Below are positions 1 to 9,162 of a stretch of 64,000 nt of DNA, piece by piece. Positions within the stretch are counted from its first letter, which is position 1. Each line of letters opens with the position of its first letter. The DNA comes from Peribacillus asahii (lineage in GTDB: Bacteria; Bacillota; Bacilli; Bacillales; DSM-1321), in NCBI RefSeq assembly GCF_003570725.1, contig NZ_QWVS01000015.1, positions 1 to 64,000 on the forward strand, written 5' to 3'. Made by a program: the position numbers and the translations under genes. Below the pieces are notes generated by a model. It worked only from the letters and a program-made list of their open reading frames with translations, made no database searches and was not told the DNA's origin.

Positions 1-175
1 CTGCTTTTGGTTCTTCTTCTTTTCTTTCAAGCACTGGTTCTGCTTTTGGTTCTTCTACTTTTCTTTCAAGCACCGGCTCCTCTTTTGGTTCTTCCACTTT
101 CCTTTCAAGCACCGGCTCTGCTTTCTGCTCTTTTTCCACTTTTCTTTCAAGCACTGGCTCAACCTCTTGTTCTTC
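1..175 (-). repeat. Tandem 39-42 bp coding repeats in spoVID
   Basis: Read on the minus strand, about four near-identical units encode EPVLERKVEKEQKA, EPVLERKVEEPKE, EPVLERKVEEPKA and EPVLERKEEEPKA. The array probably continues beyond position 1. All units stay in frame, so copy number can change without breaking the gene. Confidence 0.85.
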
Positions 176-1057
176 CTCCCTTTCTTGAAACTTTGGTACG
201 GAAAAGTCGAATACAGGGATATCCGGCTGTTTACTAATAAACAGAGGCGCTACCCGCTCTTCTTCTACATCTGGCGTTCGTTTCGCCTCCACAATAAAAG
301 GTTCGTACAGCTCTCCCTCTTGTTGTTCTTCCTGACGAAATGTCGGTTGGAAATCTGGAAGCGGCGGTGGTGCTGTCGTATATGAAACAGGAGATTCTTC
401 TTCTATTTGTAAAACTGGACTCTCCACAGAATCTTCTCTTTCATCAGCAAACTCTTCAGCCTCAACAGATTCTTCCACTTCGTCTACTTCTTCTTGCCTG
501 ATGTCGGCTAACTCCACTTCTACTACTTCATCTTCTATTTCTTCATCCAATTCTTGTCGCTCATCCGTCGCAACTGGACTTTCATCATCATCCCACACTT
601 GATAGTCCTCGAGTTCCGGCTCGACATATGTTTCACGATAAATCCCACTAATGATTAGATCGGCTTGAAGTTTAAGACAATTCCGCTCAGGTAATGTATA
701 ATCAAACGTTTGAATCGTCACTTCAATATCATCTAATGAGGTAATACGTGTACTTGGAATTGTAATATCAACAGGAAAACGGTGGATAAACTCACTAATT
801 CCATTTGGATGTCTCTCCACCGTTTGAACAGATCGCGGTAAAAACGTATGAACATCACCGTCTACTGGTTCTCCGCTGTCCTTATATTCACCGCTTAAAT
901 CAAGCGTTCCTCTCATATACACATAATGTTCATCTTCTTGAATCGTCACGTTGGGATCCAATGAAATAGAATACAATTCCGCTACTTCCTGTCCCTTCTG
1001 AAACCAAACCGATTCTTCTAATGAAAATCGTAAATACGATTGATTCTCTTCGGTCAA
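1..1057 (-). CDS. spoVID: Stage VI-class spore coat assembly protein SpoVID (C-terminus cut off by window)
   Basis: SpoVID is a morphogenetic protein needed for spore coat encasement; it acts at the forespore surface in the mother cell. Translating the minus strand from a TTG at 1057 (GGAGG seven bases upstream; the nearby ATG runs straight into TGA) gives an open frame of 352 codons to the window edge. The N-terminal ~200 residues have the SpoVID-type beta-rich domain (sequence begins TEENQSYLRFSLEESVWFQK). After this the protein becomes very rich in Glu, Val and Pro. It ends here in about four 13-14-residue repeats of the type EPVLERKVEEPKA. The C-terminal LysM domain expected in this family would lie left of position 1. 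Its position two loci from hemL matches B. subtilis. Identity is firm; the full length is unknown. Confidence 0.9.
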   Translation of the reverse strand, partial: MTEENQSYLRFSLEESVWFQKGQEVAELYSISLDPNVTIQEDEHYVYMRGTLDLSGEYKDSGEPVDGDVHTFLPRSVQTVERHPNGISEFIHRFPVDITIPSTRITSLDDIEVTIQTFDYTLPERNCLKLQADLIISGIYRETYVEPELEDYQVWDDDESPVATDERQELDEEIEDEVVEVELADIRQEEVDEVEESVEAEEFADEREDSVESPVLQIEEESPVSYTTAPPPLPDFQPTFRQEEQQEGELYEPFIVEAKRTPDVEEERVAPLFISKQPDIPVFDFSVPKFQEREEEQEVEPVLERKVEKEQKAEPVLERKVEEPKEEPVLERKVEEPKAEPVLERKEEEPKA

Positions 1058-1203
1058 ATCATTTCCTCCTTTCACTTCTCATACCATTATCAATCTATGA
1101 AAGCAGAAGGAAAGTTATGTCAAACGTTATGTAAATCAGTTGCATATGCCAAAAGTCGAGCACAAATCTCAGAAATCGAGCGTATCCGTTCATGACAGAA
1201 GAA

Positions 1204-1248
1204 GAGGCTATCCCAGAAATCATAAAAAATGACGTTTGGGATAGCCTC
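1204..1248. repeat. 12-bp inverted repeat downstream of the BceB-like gene
   Basis: GAGGCTATCCCA (1204-1215) pairs perfectly with TGGGATAGCCTC (1237-1248) around a 21-base loop. There is no T-run on either side, so this is not a convincing intrinsic terminator. The sequence resembles hairpins found near the ends of some Bacillus insertion sequences, but no transposase is recognisable. It lies in the 408-bp gap between spoVID and the permease gene, which otherwise holds only the degenerate direct repeat at 1326-1429. Confidence 0.5.
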
Positions 1249-1325
1249 CTCATTCAGTTGAACAATGATTCTTCTCAGATAATTACTTTTTTGCCGTCCT
1301 CAAAATGTGTTAACGGACAACATCT

Positions 1326-1429
1326 AAAAATTCAGCAAAGAAAATGGCCTTCATCCGAATCATGAAGGACCACTTCCAAAAATTCAGTAAAGGAATAGGG
1401 TTGTTCATCGGAATCTCATTGATTCCTTT
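1326..1429. repeat. Degenerate 52-bp direct repeat
   Basis: Two imperfect copies (1326-1377 and 1378-1429) share AAAAATTCAG, then C/T and AAAG, and later TTCATC followed by C/G and GAATC. Short ORFs of about 30 codons exist on both strands (plus 1344-1436, minus 1310-1408), but neither has a good ribosome binding site. Probably decayed intergenic sequence. Confidence 0.4.
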
Positions 1430-1465
1430 ATTTTAGGAACCGTTTAGACAATCCCCTATACCCGA

Positions 1466-3424
1466 TTATTTCACAATACTCTTATATCCCGTATATGTTG
1501 CAAAGAAATAACCACCATATACGATAACAATGATTAATGCTGTAATTAGAGACGGAACAAGTACACTTGTACTTCCTGCTACCATAATGGCTTTGTTCAC
1601 TACTTGGATACCAAAGATTGAATGTACAATAGCTAAAGCTAATGGCATCATAAAGTAAATAAATACTTGCCCAAAAATTGCTTTATTAATTCCTTTCCTT
1701 GTGACACCAATCTTCTTCAAAACCGTATAACGAGCAATATTATCACTCGCCTCTGATAATTGCTGCAACGCAAGCACAGCTGCACTTGAAATCAAGAAGA
1801 CAATTCCAAGATAAAGTCCGACAAATACAATCATCGTGGAAGAACCGACACTAGAATCAAGAATAATGGTTTTAGTAGTTCCCCATAAAACATCCGATTC
1901 ATCTAACACTTTATATAAGGTTTCATCATGTTCTTTTTGGTTATCATCGTAATTGATATTAACGACGGAAAGAAATGGCTCCATCCCTTCCACCGCTTCA
2001 TCAGGCAATACAGCTGTTAGTACCCCTTCTGAATTAAACTCTGTTTTATAAGCAAATGAATGAACCTTTTGATGAGCGATATCATATTCCTTTCCATTCA
2101 CTTCTAATGTTTTATGATCTTCAGTGAAACGGTCAAAGGCATCCTGAAATACTTCAAAATTAGAGAGTAACACGACTTCTTCATCGTTAAAATCTATGGG
2201 TTCAATCCCTTGCATCGCTTCTATTCGTTCAAAATCCGACCTTTTAATAACTGGTAAATTACTATCAGCAAACTTCACGGCATCATCTTCATAAGGGGCT
2301 AATAAGTCTTTTACACTTTTATCCGCTTTATAAACCGTAAAGCTATGATGTTCCCCATACTCGTCTAAATCCACCTTTAAATGCTGCATGATATCATGAA
2401 TATGTTGTACTTTCCCATCTTCATCGGCCTTCGTATATAAGCTAGCATCATACGGTGTCATTTTCTCAATATTCTTCTCCATCGAAGCTTTAAAGCTAAA
2501 GCCCGTCGAGAATACCCCGATTGTAAAAAAGAGCATTAAACAAATAATCGTCATTGAAATGAAGGTTGTATTCACTTTACTATTAATTTGACGCAGCACG
2601 AACATATTCACATCTTTATAGTACACATTTTTGTTTTTCTGAATCATATTCAGCGCAAATCCAGATAAAGACATAAAAAAGAGAAATGTCCCAAGGGCAC
2701 CTAAACCAACACACGTCCACACAATATTGCTTTCAAATAGACCATACTTCATAATGACCGCATATGCTACAGCAAGAAGAATGATGGAGAAAACAAATAG
2801 GACAATGGAAGTTGATGTTTTCCGAATCTTTAAGCTTTGATTTTTCTTCGCCGCTGTTAATAAGTCAATAAGTTTGTACCTAGAAATAACGACACTATTG
2901 AAGATCATCACCATTAAAAAGATAATTCCGAAATACAATATCGTCTTTAACATCGCTTCACTTGAAAAGACAAATGTAAATTGTTCAATATTCGCTTTAA
3001 ACATCGACACGGTTAAAGCTACTAATCCTTGAGAAACGAGAATACCGAGCAGTAAACCGACAGCAAGCGAGATGATTCCTACAAAAAAGGTTTCTACAAC
3101 GATAATGCGCGAAATTTTATACTTGCTCATTCCGAGTGTCATATACAAACCAAGCTCTTTTTTTCGTCTCCTAATTAAAAAATTATTCGCATACATAATT
3201 AAAAAACCGAGCACAACCGATACGAATACGGAAACACCGGATAATAGCATCGTAAACGCCTTAATCATTTCCGCTTGACTAGCGTTTAATGTCGTCATCA
3301 CTTCTGAAGCTGATAAAGAGTTAAAACTATAAAAAATACAAACTGCAAATGTTAGCGTTAAAAAGTAAGTAAAGTAATCTTTAAAGCTTCTTTTAACATT
3401 GCGAGCTGACAGCTTAAAGTACAT
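1466..3424 (-). CDS. BceB-type ABC transporter permease (FtsX-like)
   Basis: Large permease of the peptide-antibiotic detoxification/sensing family (BceB, PsdB, YxdM, VraG). It works with the adjacent ATPase to remove cell-wall-active peptides and to signal flux to the sensor kinase. It shows the family architecture: one N-terminal membrane segment, then clusters of segments up to about residue 300, an extracytoplasmic domain of roughly 220 residues (about 305-525), and C-terminal segments. I chose the ATG at 3424 (begins MYFKLSARNVKRSF, 652 aa). It follows GGAGGTGAT at ideal spacing, whereas the TTG at 3442 overlaps that Shine-Dalgarno sequence. The start overlaps the end of the ATPase gene by 11 bases. 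The substrate cannot be told from sequence. Confidence 0.9.
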   Translation of the reverse strand: MYFKLSARNVKRSFKDYFTYFLTLTFAVCIFYSFNSLSASEVMTTLNASQAEMIKAFTMLLSGVSVFVSVVLGFLIMYANNFLIRRRKKELGLYMTLGMSKYKISRIIVVETFFVGIISLAVGLLLGILVSQGLVALTVSMFKANIEQFTFVFSSEAMLKTILYFGIIFLMVMIFNSVVISRYKLIDLLTAAKKNQSLKIRKTSTSIVLFVFSIILLAVAYAVIMKYGLFESNIVWTCVGLGALGTFLFFMSLSGFALNMIQKNKNVYYKDVNMFVLRQINSKVNTTFISMTIICLMLFFTIGVFSTGFSFKASMEKNIEKMTPYDASLYTKADEDGKVQHIHDIMQHLKVDLDEYGEHHSFTVYKADKSVKDLLAPYEDDAVKFADSNLPVIKRSDFERIEAMQGIEPIDFNDEEVVLLSNFEVFQDAFDRFTEDHKTLEVNGKEYDIAHQKVHSFAYKTEFNSEGVLTAVLPDEAVEGMEPFLSVVNINYDDNQKEHDETLYKVLDESDVLWGTTKTIILDSSVGSSTMIVFVGLYLGIVFLISSAAVLALQQLSEASDNIARYTVLKKIGVTRKGINKAIFGQVFIYFMMPLALAIVHSIFGIQVVNKAIMVAGSTSVLVPSLITALIIVIVYGGYFFATYTGYKSIVK

Positions 3425-4181
3425 TATTCGTATCACCTCCAAGAAGCGTTACAACTTCAATAATCCGATTAAAGAATTCTTTTCTTGTATCCTTTCCGCG
3501 AATTAATTCATTAAAAATCTGGCCATCTTTAATAAATAAAATTCGCTTTGCATAGCTTGCTGTAAAAGCATCGTGCGTGACCATCAAAATGGTTGCCTGT
3601 AATTCTTCATTCAGCTTCTCAAACGAATCAAGTAATAAGCGCGAAGACTTCGAATCGAGTGCTCCCGTTGGTTCATCAGCTAAAATCAATGTAGGGTCTG
3701 TCACAATCGCACGCGCCGCCGCTACCCGCTGCTTTTGTCCGCCCGACATTTGATAGGGAAATTTATTAAGAACTTGGGTAATTTCAAGCTTTTCTGCTAC
3801 TTCTTTCACTAAAAATGTAATATCAGCTGGTTTTCGACCTTGAATCGTTAGTGCAATTGCAATATTTTCAAACGCTGTTAGCGTATCTAATAAGTTAAAA
3901 TCCTGAAAAATAAAGCCGAGCTCATCCCGACGAAATTGATCCAGTTTGCCTGTTTTTAACTTCGTAATGTCTTGCTCATTAATTAAGATTTTTCCTGTTG
4001 TTACCGAATCTATCGTCGAAATACAGTTTAATAAGGTTGTCTTCCCGCTTCCGGATGGACCCATAATGCCGACAAATTCCCCTCGCTCCACTTCAAAACT
4101 AATTTGATCAATGGCCTTTGTCGTATTTCCTTTATTTCCAAAATATTTTTCAATATGATCTACTTTTAATACCGTACTCAC
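3414..4181 (-). CDS. BceA-type ABC transporter ATPase
   Basis: Nucleotide-binding subunit for the permease encoded just downstream. Visible motifs are Walker A GPSGSGKT (about residues 41-48), Q-loop FIFQDFN, signature MSGGQKQR and Walker B with the D-loop in LILADEPTGALDS. At 255 aa it has the usual length for BceA, YxdL and MacB-like ATPases. The start is GTG (reads MSTVLKVDHIEKYF), with GGAG about ten bases upstream. A 123-bp gap separates it from the sensor kinase gene. That gap holds a perfect 8-6-8 palindrome (4254-4275), where the target site of a BceR-type regulator would be expected. Confidence 0.92.
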   Translation of the reverse strand: MSTVLKVDHIEKYFGNKGNTTKAIDQISFEVERGEFVGIMGPSGSGKTTLLNCISTIDSVTTGKILINEQDITKLKTGKLDQFRRDELGFIFQDFNLLDTLTAFENIAIALTIQGRKPADITFLVKEVAEKLEITQVLNKFPYQMSGGQKQRVAAARAIVTDPTLILADEPTGALDSKSSRLLLDSFEKLNEELQATILMVTHDAFTASYAKRILFIKDGQIFNELIRGKDTRKEFFNRIIEVVTLLGGDTNNVL

Positions 4182-4253
4182 CTTTATCCGTCTCCTTTCA
4201 TGGTTTTAGTGTATCTCACTATGAAGTCACTACATATCGAATTAACTTTCAAC

Positions 4254-4275
4254 AATCTTACTATTTCGTAAGATT
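4254..4275. promoter_or_regulatory. Palindromic operator candidate in front of the BceA-like gene
   Basis: AATCTTAC (4254-4261), six bases TATTTC, then GTAAGATT (4268-4275) form a perfect 8-6-8 inverted repeat. It lies 73 bp upstream of the ATPase start and is followed on the minus strand by TTGAAA. BceR-type response regulators bind inverted repeats with a TNACA-N4-TGTAA core in front of their transporter genes. The half-site differs here (CTTAC/GTAAG), so assignment to the adjacent regulator is inference from position. Confidence 0.55.
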
Positions 4276-4304
4276 CATTTTTTACAGAAAAAAAGAGCCT
4301 TTTA

Positions 4305-5312
4305 TCAAGACTCCAGTAAAACAACCTTGCTTTTTGGAAAAATAATTTGGACTTCTGTTCCTTCACCTTTCGTAGATTGAATCGTCAATCCTAAATGCAA
4401 TTTATCCGCTAACAATTTACAAATATAAAGCCCCATCCCCGTTGAACGGCGATATTGTCGACCATTTTCACCCGTAAAGCCTTTGTCAAATACGCGGCCG
4501 ATATCTTTCTCATCGATGCCGATTCCATCATCGACAATATGTAAGATCAGACTATGTTCATGTTTTCTTGTGTACAGACTAATTTTATTATCACAATAAT
4601 TGATACTATTGACGATAATTTGATGAAGGATAAATTCAATCCACTTTTCATCGCTATACACAACATCGTCCATTTCAGTTAATTGCAGTTGAATTTTTTT
4701 ATGAATAAATGCTTTGGCATTCTTTTTTAACACCTTCGAAATACAAGCTTGCAGCGAAAATTCTTTGACCATATAATCCTTACTTGCACTGCTGCTGCGA
4801 GCATAATACAGCGCTTGCTCGACATATCCTTCAATTTTCTCTAATTCTTCCATAATCCCTTTCGTCACTTCATTTTTATGATTCTCAAACATTAACTTAC
4901 TTGAAGCAATCGGTGTCTTCACTTCATGTACCCACGCCTCGATATAGTCACGATACTCGGCCTGCATATCTTTATATTTCTTGACGTGCTCATGCATTTG
5001 TTTATCGGTTGTTTTTATAATGTCATATAAAATTTGCCCTTCAAGAAAGTTTGGTTCTTCAATGATCTCAGGCAGTAAATACTTTTGATCTAACGCTTCA
5101 AGGTTTTGAAGCAAGTCATCATAGAAATTTTTTCTTTTTAAAAATTCTAATCCATAAGATAAAAGCAATGGCCCAAACCAGCAAACAAAGACGATTATCA
5201 TAACGACAGCCTGTACATTAATTAACCAAAGAAAGAACGCAACAAGAACAAATAAAAAGATATTCATCGATAAAAATATCGCTCTTTCCTTTATATATCG
5301 TTGTAGTTTCAT
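4305..5312 (-). CDS. Intramembrane-sensing histidine kinase (BceS-like)
   Basis: Sensor kinase of the BceS/YxdK group, 335 aa. Two membrane segments lie close together near the N-terminus (about residues 13-30 and 34-55) with almost no extracytoplasmic loop. This is the hallmark of kinases that are told about antibiotic by their partner ABC transporter rather than sensing it themselves. The dimerisation box AWVHEVKTPIA puts the phospho-acceptor at His129. N-, G1- and G2-box residues follow (NSINYCDNK, DDGIGI, GMGLYICKLL). The gene starts with an ATG inside an ATGA overlap with the response-regulator gene, so the two are translationally coupled. Confidence 0.92.
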   Translation of the reverse strand: MKLQRYIKERAIFLSMNIFLFVLVAFFLWLINVQAVVMIIVFVCWFGPLLLSYGLEFLKRKNFYDDLLQNLEALDQKYLLPEIIEEPNFLEGQILYDIIKTTDKQMHEHVKKYKDMQAEYRDYIEAWVHEVKTPIASSKLMFENHKNEVTKGIMEELEKIEGYVEQALYYARSSSASKDYMVKEFSLQACISKVLKKNAKAFIHKKIQLQLTEMDDVVYSDEKWIEFILHQIIVNSINYCDNKISLYTRKHEHSLILHIVDDGIGIDEKDIGRVFDKGFTGENGRQYRRSTGMGLYICKLLADKLHLGLTIQSTKGEGTEVQIIFPKSKVVLLES

Positions 5313-5983
5313 GCTAGGATATACCCAAGACCGCGTCTCGTTTCAATCGGATTGATCATCCCAATTGATTCAATTTTTTTTCGAAGCCGTGTAACATTAA
5401 CGGAAAGCGTATTATCATCAATAAATAAATCCGATGACCATAAATACTCCATCATCTCTTCGCGCGATACAATCCTCCCTTTATTCTTCATTAAACAATG
5501 CAGGATTTTGATTTCATTTTTCGTCAGCTCTTCTTGTTGATGTTGATATGAAATTGTACCATTCGATAAATCGAGCTTGAGGGATTTATATAGTAGAATA
5601 GATGATTGTTGATGTGCATACGTTCTTTTTAGCACATTTTCAATCCGAGCAAGTAAAATTTGCGTATTATACGGCTTTGCAATAAAGTCATCTGCTCCAA
5701 GATTTATGCTCATCAGCTCATCCATTTCATTATCTCGACTTGTTACAATAATAATTGGTACTTCTGAATTCTTGCGTATTTCCCGACAAATATAATAGCC
5801 ATCATAAATTGGCAAATTAATATCTAACAAAATTAAATGTACATCATCCTGCATCGCATATTGCATAATATTTTGAAAGTCATCCGGTGCTTCGACTTCA
5901 TATCCATAGTTAGAGAGGAACTCTTGTAATTCATTTCGAAGCGTCTCTGCATCTTCCACAATTAATATTTTCATCTTTTGCAA
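5309..5983 (-). CDS. OmpR-family response regulator (BceR-like)
   Basis: Cytoplasmic transcription factor partner of the adjacent kinase. The receiver domain reads from MKILIVEDAETLRNE; the phospho-acceptor Asp lies in ILLDINLP (Asp51 counted from the M of MKIL), with the conserved Thr/Ser in IVTSRD and Lys in FIAKPYN. The C-terminal half is an OmpR winged helix ending RRGLGYIL. I chose the TTG at 5983 because GGGGTG lies six bases upstream. A GTG at 5992 and an ATG at 5974 are alternatives that differ only in the first few residues. It is the first gene of a four-gene module, regulator-kinase-ATPase-permease. Confidence 0.92.
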   Translation of the reverse strand: MQKMKILIVEDAETLRNELQEFLSNYGYEVEAPDDFQNIMQYAMQDDVHLILLDINLPIYDGYYICREIRKNSEVPIIIVTSRDNEMDELMSINLGADDFIAKPYNTQILLARIENVLKRTYAHQQSSILLYKSLKLDLSNGTISYQHQQEELTKNEIKILHCLMKNKGRIVSREEMMEYLWSSDLFIDDNTLSVNVTRLRKKIESIGMINPIETRRGLGYILA

Positions 5984-6015
5984 AACCGTCACCCCTAGAT
6001 TACATAGTTACGGAA

Positions 6016-6045
6016 ATTATAACCTTTTTTGCCGGTGTTAAGTAA
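6016..6045 (-). promoter_or_regulatory. Sigma-A-like promoter of the Bce-type module
   Basis: On the minus strand TTACTT (6040-6045), an 18-base spacer and TATAAT (6016-6021) precede the response-regulator gene. The -10 box is perfect and the -35 box poor. Confidence 0.5.
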
Positions 6046-6078
6046 AAAAACGCTTGGATGATGCATCCAAACGTTTTT
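6044..6078 (-). terminator. Terminator of the hem operon
   Basis: Minus-strand hairpin AAACGTTTGGATG / CATCCAAGCGTTT with a three-base loop and a following T-run, a few bases after the hemL stop codon. Confidence 0.85.
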
Positions 6079-6083
6079 CAAAA

Positions 6084-7373
6084 TTATTTCGCTAATGTTG
6101 AAAAAGCATGCTCTGCCGCAGCAATCGTTTTTTCAAGATCTTCATCACTATGTGCTGTTGACAGGAACAATCCTTCAAATTGCGATGGCGGCAAATACAC
6201 ACCTTGATTCGCCATTTCACGGAAATAGCTTGCAAAGAATGTAAGATCTGATGTTTTCGCTGTTTCAAAATTGATGACATCTTCATTCGTAAAGAACACA
6301 CCAATCATGGAACCTGCACGGTTAAATGTATGCGGAATACCGTATTTCTTCGCCGCTTCCCCAATGCCTTTTTCCAATATATCGCCTTTACGTTTAAATT
6401 CTTCATAAACCTCTGGCGTTAACTGGCTTAACGTTTCAAAACCAGCTGTCATGGCAAGCGGATTTCCTGATAATGTACCCGCTTGATAGATGCTGCCGCT
6501 CGGAGCGACCTTCTCCATAATTTCACGCTTTCCTCCGAAAGCACCGACAGGAAGACCGCCGCCGATTACTTTACCAAGACATGTTAAGTCTGGTGTAACA
6601 CCAAAATATCCTTGTGCACAGTTATACCCGACACGGAAGCCTGTCATAACTTCATCAAAAATTAATAGGGCACCATATTGTTCCGTTACTTCACGTAAAC
6701 CTTCTAGGAAACCAGGCTGTGGTGGAACAACCCCCATATTTCCTGCTACTGGTTCAGCAATAATACAAGCGATATCTTCACCAAATTGCTCAAACGCATA
6801 TTTGACAGCGGCTAAATCATTGTATGGTACGGTAATCGTATTTTGAGCCGTTCCTACTGGTACACCTGGGCTATCTGGTAAACCAAGCGTCGCAACACCA
6901 GATCCTGCTTTGATTAATAGAGAATCACCATGTCCATGGTAACACCCTTCAAATTTTAAGATTTTATTACGCCCTGTATAACCCCGAGCGACACGAAGAG
7001 CACTCATCGTTGCTTCCGTACCCGATGACACCATACGAATCATCTCAATGGATGGAACACGTTCAATGACAAGCTTCGCTAATTCGTTTTCAATTAATGT
7101 AGCCGTTCCAAAGCTTGTTCCTGACTCCGCCACTTTTTTTAACGCTTCAACAACCCGCTCATTCGAATGGCCAAGAATTAAGGGCCCCCAAGATAGAACA
7201 TAATCGATATATTCATTGCCATCAATGTCGTACATTTTTGAGCCTTTTCCGCGCTCCATAAAAATTGGATCCATATCAACGGATTTAAAGGCACGTACCG
7301 GGCTATTTACGCCCCCTGGCATTAAATGAATAGCTTCAGTAAATGCCTGTTTCGATTTTTCATATGAACGCAT
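6084..7373 (-). CDS. hemL: Glutamate-1-semialdehyde 2,1-aminomutase
   Basis: Cytoplasmic PLP enzyme that converts glutamate-1-semialdehyde to 5-aminolevulinate, the second step of the C5 haem pathway started by HemA. The protein is 429 aa, the normal family length. It shows the aminotransferase class-III fold motifs: [40 protein letters not shown], and [16 protein letters not shown] with Lys268 as the Schiff-base lysine. It is the last gene of the hemAXCDBL operon, two bases after hemB, and is followed by a strong terminator. It could be confused only with its paralogue GsaB; position in the hem operon favours HemL. Confidence 0.97.
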   Translation of the reverse strand: MRSYEKSKQAFTEAIHLMPGGVNSPVRAFKSVDMDPIFMERGKGSKMYDIDGNEYIDYVLSWGPLILGHSNERVVEALKKVAESGTSFGTATLIENELAKLVIERVPSIEMIRMVSSGTEATMSALRVARGYTGRNKILKFEGCYHGHGDSLLIKAGSGVATLGLPDSPGVPVGTAQNTITVPYNDLAAVKYAFEQFGEDIACIIAEPVAGNMGVVPPQPGFLEGLREVTEQYGALLIFDEVMTGFRVGYNCAQGYFGVTPDLTCLGKVIGGGLPVGAFGGKREIMEKVAPSGSIYQAGTLSGNPLAMTAGFETLSQLTPEVYEEFKRKGDILEKGIGEAAKKYGIPHTFNRAGSMIGVFFTNEDVINFETAKTSDLTFFASYFREMANQGVYLPPSQFEGLFLSTAHSDEDLEKTIAAAEHAFSTLAK

Positions 7374-7375
7374 AA

Positions 7376-8374
7376 TCAGACCTCTTTTCCTTCTTCATCT
7401 AACCAACGAGCCACGTCCTTAGATGCATATGTAATAATTAAATCTGCTCCAGCACGTTTCATGCTTAATAGCGTTTCCATAACAATCGCTTTTTCATCAA
7501 TCCAGCCATTATTTGCAGCTGCTTTAATCATTGAATATTCTCCGCTTACATTGTACGCTACAACTGGAAGGTTGAAGTTATTCTTCACATCACGCATGAT
7601 ATCTAGATAAGAAAGAGCTGGTTTAACAATTAAAAAGTCAGCGCCTTCTTCGACGTCACTTTCAGCTTCACGGAACGCTTCTAAACGATTCGCTGGATCC
7701 ATTTGATACGTTTTACGGTCACCAAATTGCGGCGCCCCATTTGCTGCATCACGGAATGGACCGTAAAAAGCAGAAGCATATTTTACCGCATATGACATAA
7801 TCGGAATATCTTCATAGCCTGCTTCATCTAAACCAGCTCGAATCGCCGCTACAAATCCATCCATCATGTTCGAAGGAGCAATGATATCCGCACCTGCCTC
7901 CGCTTGACTAATCGCTGTTTTAGCAAGCAAGTCTAGTGAAGCATCATTTAAAATAGTTCCGCCTTCTACAACTCCACAGTGTCCATGGCTTGTATATTCA
8001 CAAAGGCATGTATCAGCAATAACAAGGATTTCCGGGAAGTGTTTTTTAATAAGACGCGTTGCTTCTTGCACAAGTCCGTTATGGTGGAACGCTCCTGAGC
8101 CATGCTCGTCCTTATCATGCTCGAAAGGAACTCCGAATAGAATAACGGATTTAATACCCAGGCTTGCGACTTCTGTCATCTCTTCCATAAGATTATCGAG
8201 GGAAAGTTGATAAATTCCCGGCATAGAACCAATTTCACTTTTCACATTTTCCCCATCAATAATAAAAATCGGGTAAATTAAATCCTCTTTATGTAAATAT
8301 GTTTCGCGTACTAACGCTCTCATATTAGCACTAGAACGTAATCGGCGATGGCGTCTGAAAAATAAATCTTTCAT
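7376..8374 (-). CDS. hemB: Delta-aminolevulinic acid dehydratase (porphobilinogen synthase)
   Basis: Condenses two 5-aminolevulinate molecules into porphobilinogen in the cytoplasm. At 332 aa it is of standard length. The two active-site lysines are visible in [15 protein letters not shown] (Lys198) and [12 protein letters not shown] (Lys251). The cysteine cluster [15 protein letters not shown] (Cys123, Cys125, Cys133) marks the zinc-dependent type. The start overlaps the hemD end by four bases, consistent with coupled translation in the hem operon. Confidence 0.97.
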   Translation of the reverse strand: MKDLFFRRHRRLRSSANMRALVRETYLHKEDLIYPIFIIDGENVKSEIGSMPGIYQLSLDNLMEEMTEVASLGIKSVILFGVPFEHDKDEHGSGAFHHNGLVQEATRLIKKHFPEILVIADTCLCEYTSHGHCGVVEGGTILNDASLDLLAKTAISQAEAGADIIAPSNMMDGFVAAIRAGLDEAGYEDIPIMSYAVKYASAFYGPFRDAANGAPQFGDRKTYQMDPANRLEAFREAESDVEEGADFLIVKPALSYLDIMRDVKNNFNLPVVAYNVSGEYSMIKAAANNGWIDEKAIVMETLLSMKRAGADLIITYASKDVARWLDEEGKEV

Positions 8375-9162
8375 TTACTCTTTCCTCCTTTAGCTTTTGT
8401 ATATATAACTAAGTCTTGTATCATTGCTTCTGTTGTATATACATTCGGACAAATATCTACCTCTAACCCATAGTGTAGAGCGGTTTTCTTGGCGATAGGT
8501 CCGATACATGCAATGATAAGACTTTCTAAGTATTGGTGCAACTCATATTGTGCCACAATTTGCATAAAATGATGAACGGTTGATGAGCTCGTAAACGTAA
8601 TGACCTCCACTGCTTCTGTTGTAATCACTTCTACAAGCTTTTGCTTACTCTCTTCAGGCAACACCGTTTCATACACATCGAGTTCATCGCACGCAGCCCC
8701 AATCTCTTCAATTGCTCCACTAATAATAGTTCGCGCTAAGTTTCCTTTGGCCACTAAAACACGGGAACGAGGAGAAAGCTGCGGGATAAATTCAGCCACA
8801 AACCCTTCAGCCACAAACTCATTCGGGATAAAATCAGCATGATAACCGTAACGCTGCAAGGCTTCTGCTGTTTTTGTACCGATAACCGCAATTTTAGGCA
8901 GCGACTGAGACGCGGCATACTTCCCTGCTAATTCAAAAAAGAAACGAACCCCATTTTGACTTGTTAAGACGAGCCAATCATAGTCTGATAAATGGGAAAG
9001 AGTCGCTTTAATCGCCTCATGACTGTCAGGCAGACGAAAGTCAAGTAGCGGCACCGTAATCGGAGTGCCGCCATATTGCTCAATCATAGCCTTGAAATGA
9101 GCCACCTGTCCTTGTCCTCTAGTGATTAAAATCCGATAATCATGGAGAGGAAGCTTAGTCAT
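8371..9162 (-). CDS. hemD: Uroporphyrinogen-III synthase
   Basis: Closes and inverts ring D of hydroxymethylbilane to give uroporphyrinogen III. This is a poorly conserved family, so the call rests on both sequence and position. The 263-aa protein begins [18 protein letters not shown] and contains the typical [25 protein letters not shown] and [14 protein letters not shown] segments of the two-lobed HEM4 fold. It sits between hemC (start and stop overlap by one base) and hemB (four-base overlap). Confidence 0.93.
   Translation of the reverse strand: MTKLPLHDYRILITRGQGQVAHFKAMIEQYGGTPITVPLLDFRLPDSHEAIKATLSHLSDYDWLVLTSQNGVRFFFELAGKYAASQSLPKIAVIGTKTAEALQRYGYHADFIPNEFVAEGFVAEFIPQLSPRSRVLVAKGNLARTIISGAIEEIGAACDELDVYETVLPEESKQKLVEVITTEAVEVITFTSSSTVHHFMQIVAQYELHQYLESLIIACIGPIAKKTALHYGLEVDICPNVYTTEAMIQDLVIYTKAKGGKSK

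Noticed and set aside
7..385. Plus-strand ORFs rich in Leu, Phe and Ala at the left edge
   Set aside because: They are the complement of the repetitive Glu-rich coding part of spoVID; they have no ribosome binding site and no domain.
1310..1436. Short genes of about 30 codons on either strand left of the permease gene
   Set aside because: Neither has a good ribosome binding site, and both overlap an imperfect direct repeat whose period is not a multiple of three.
4184..4366. 60-residue minus-strand ORF between the kinase and ATPase genes
   Set aside because: It overlaps the end of the kinase gene, has no signal for translation and covers the operator-like palindrome.
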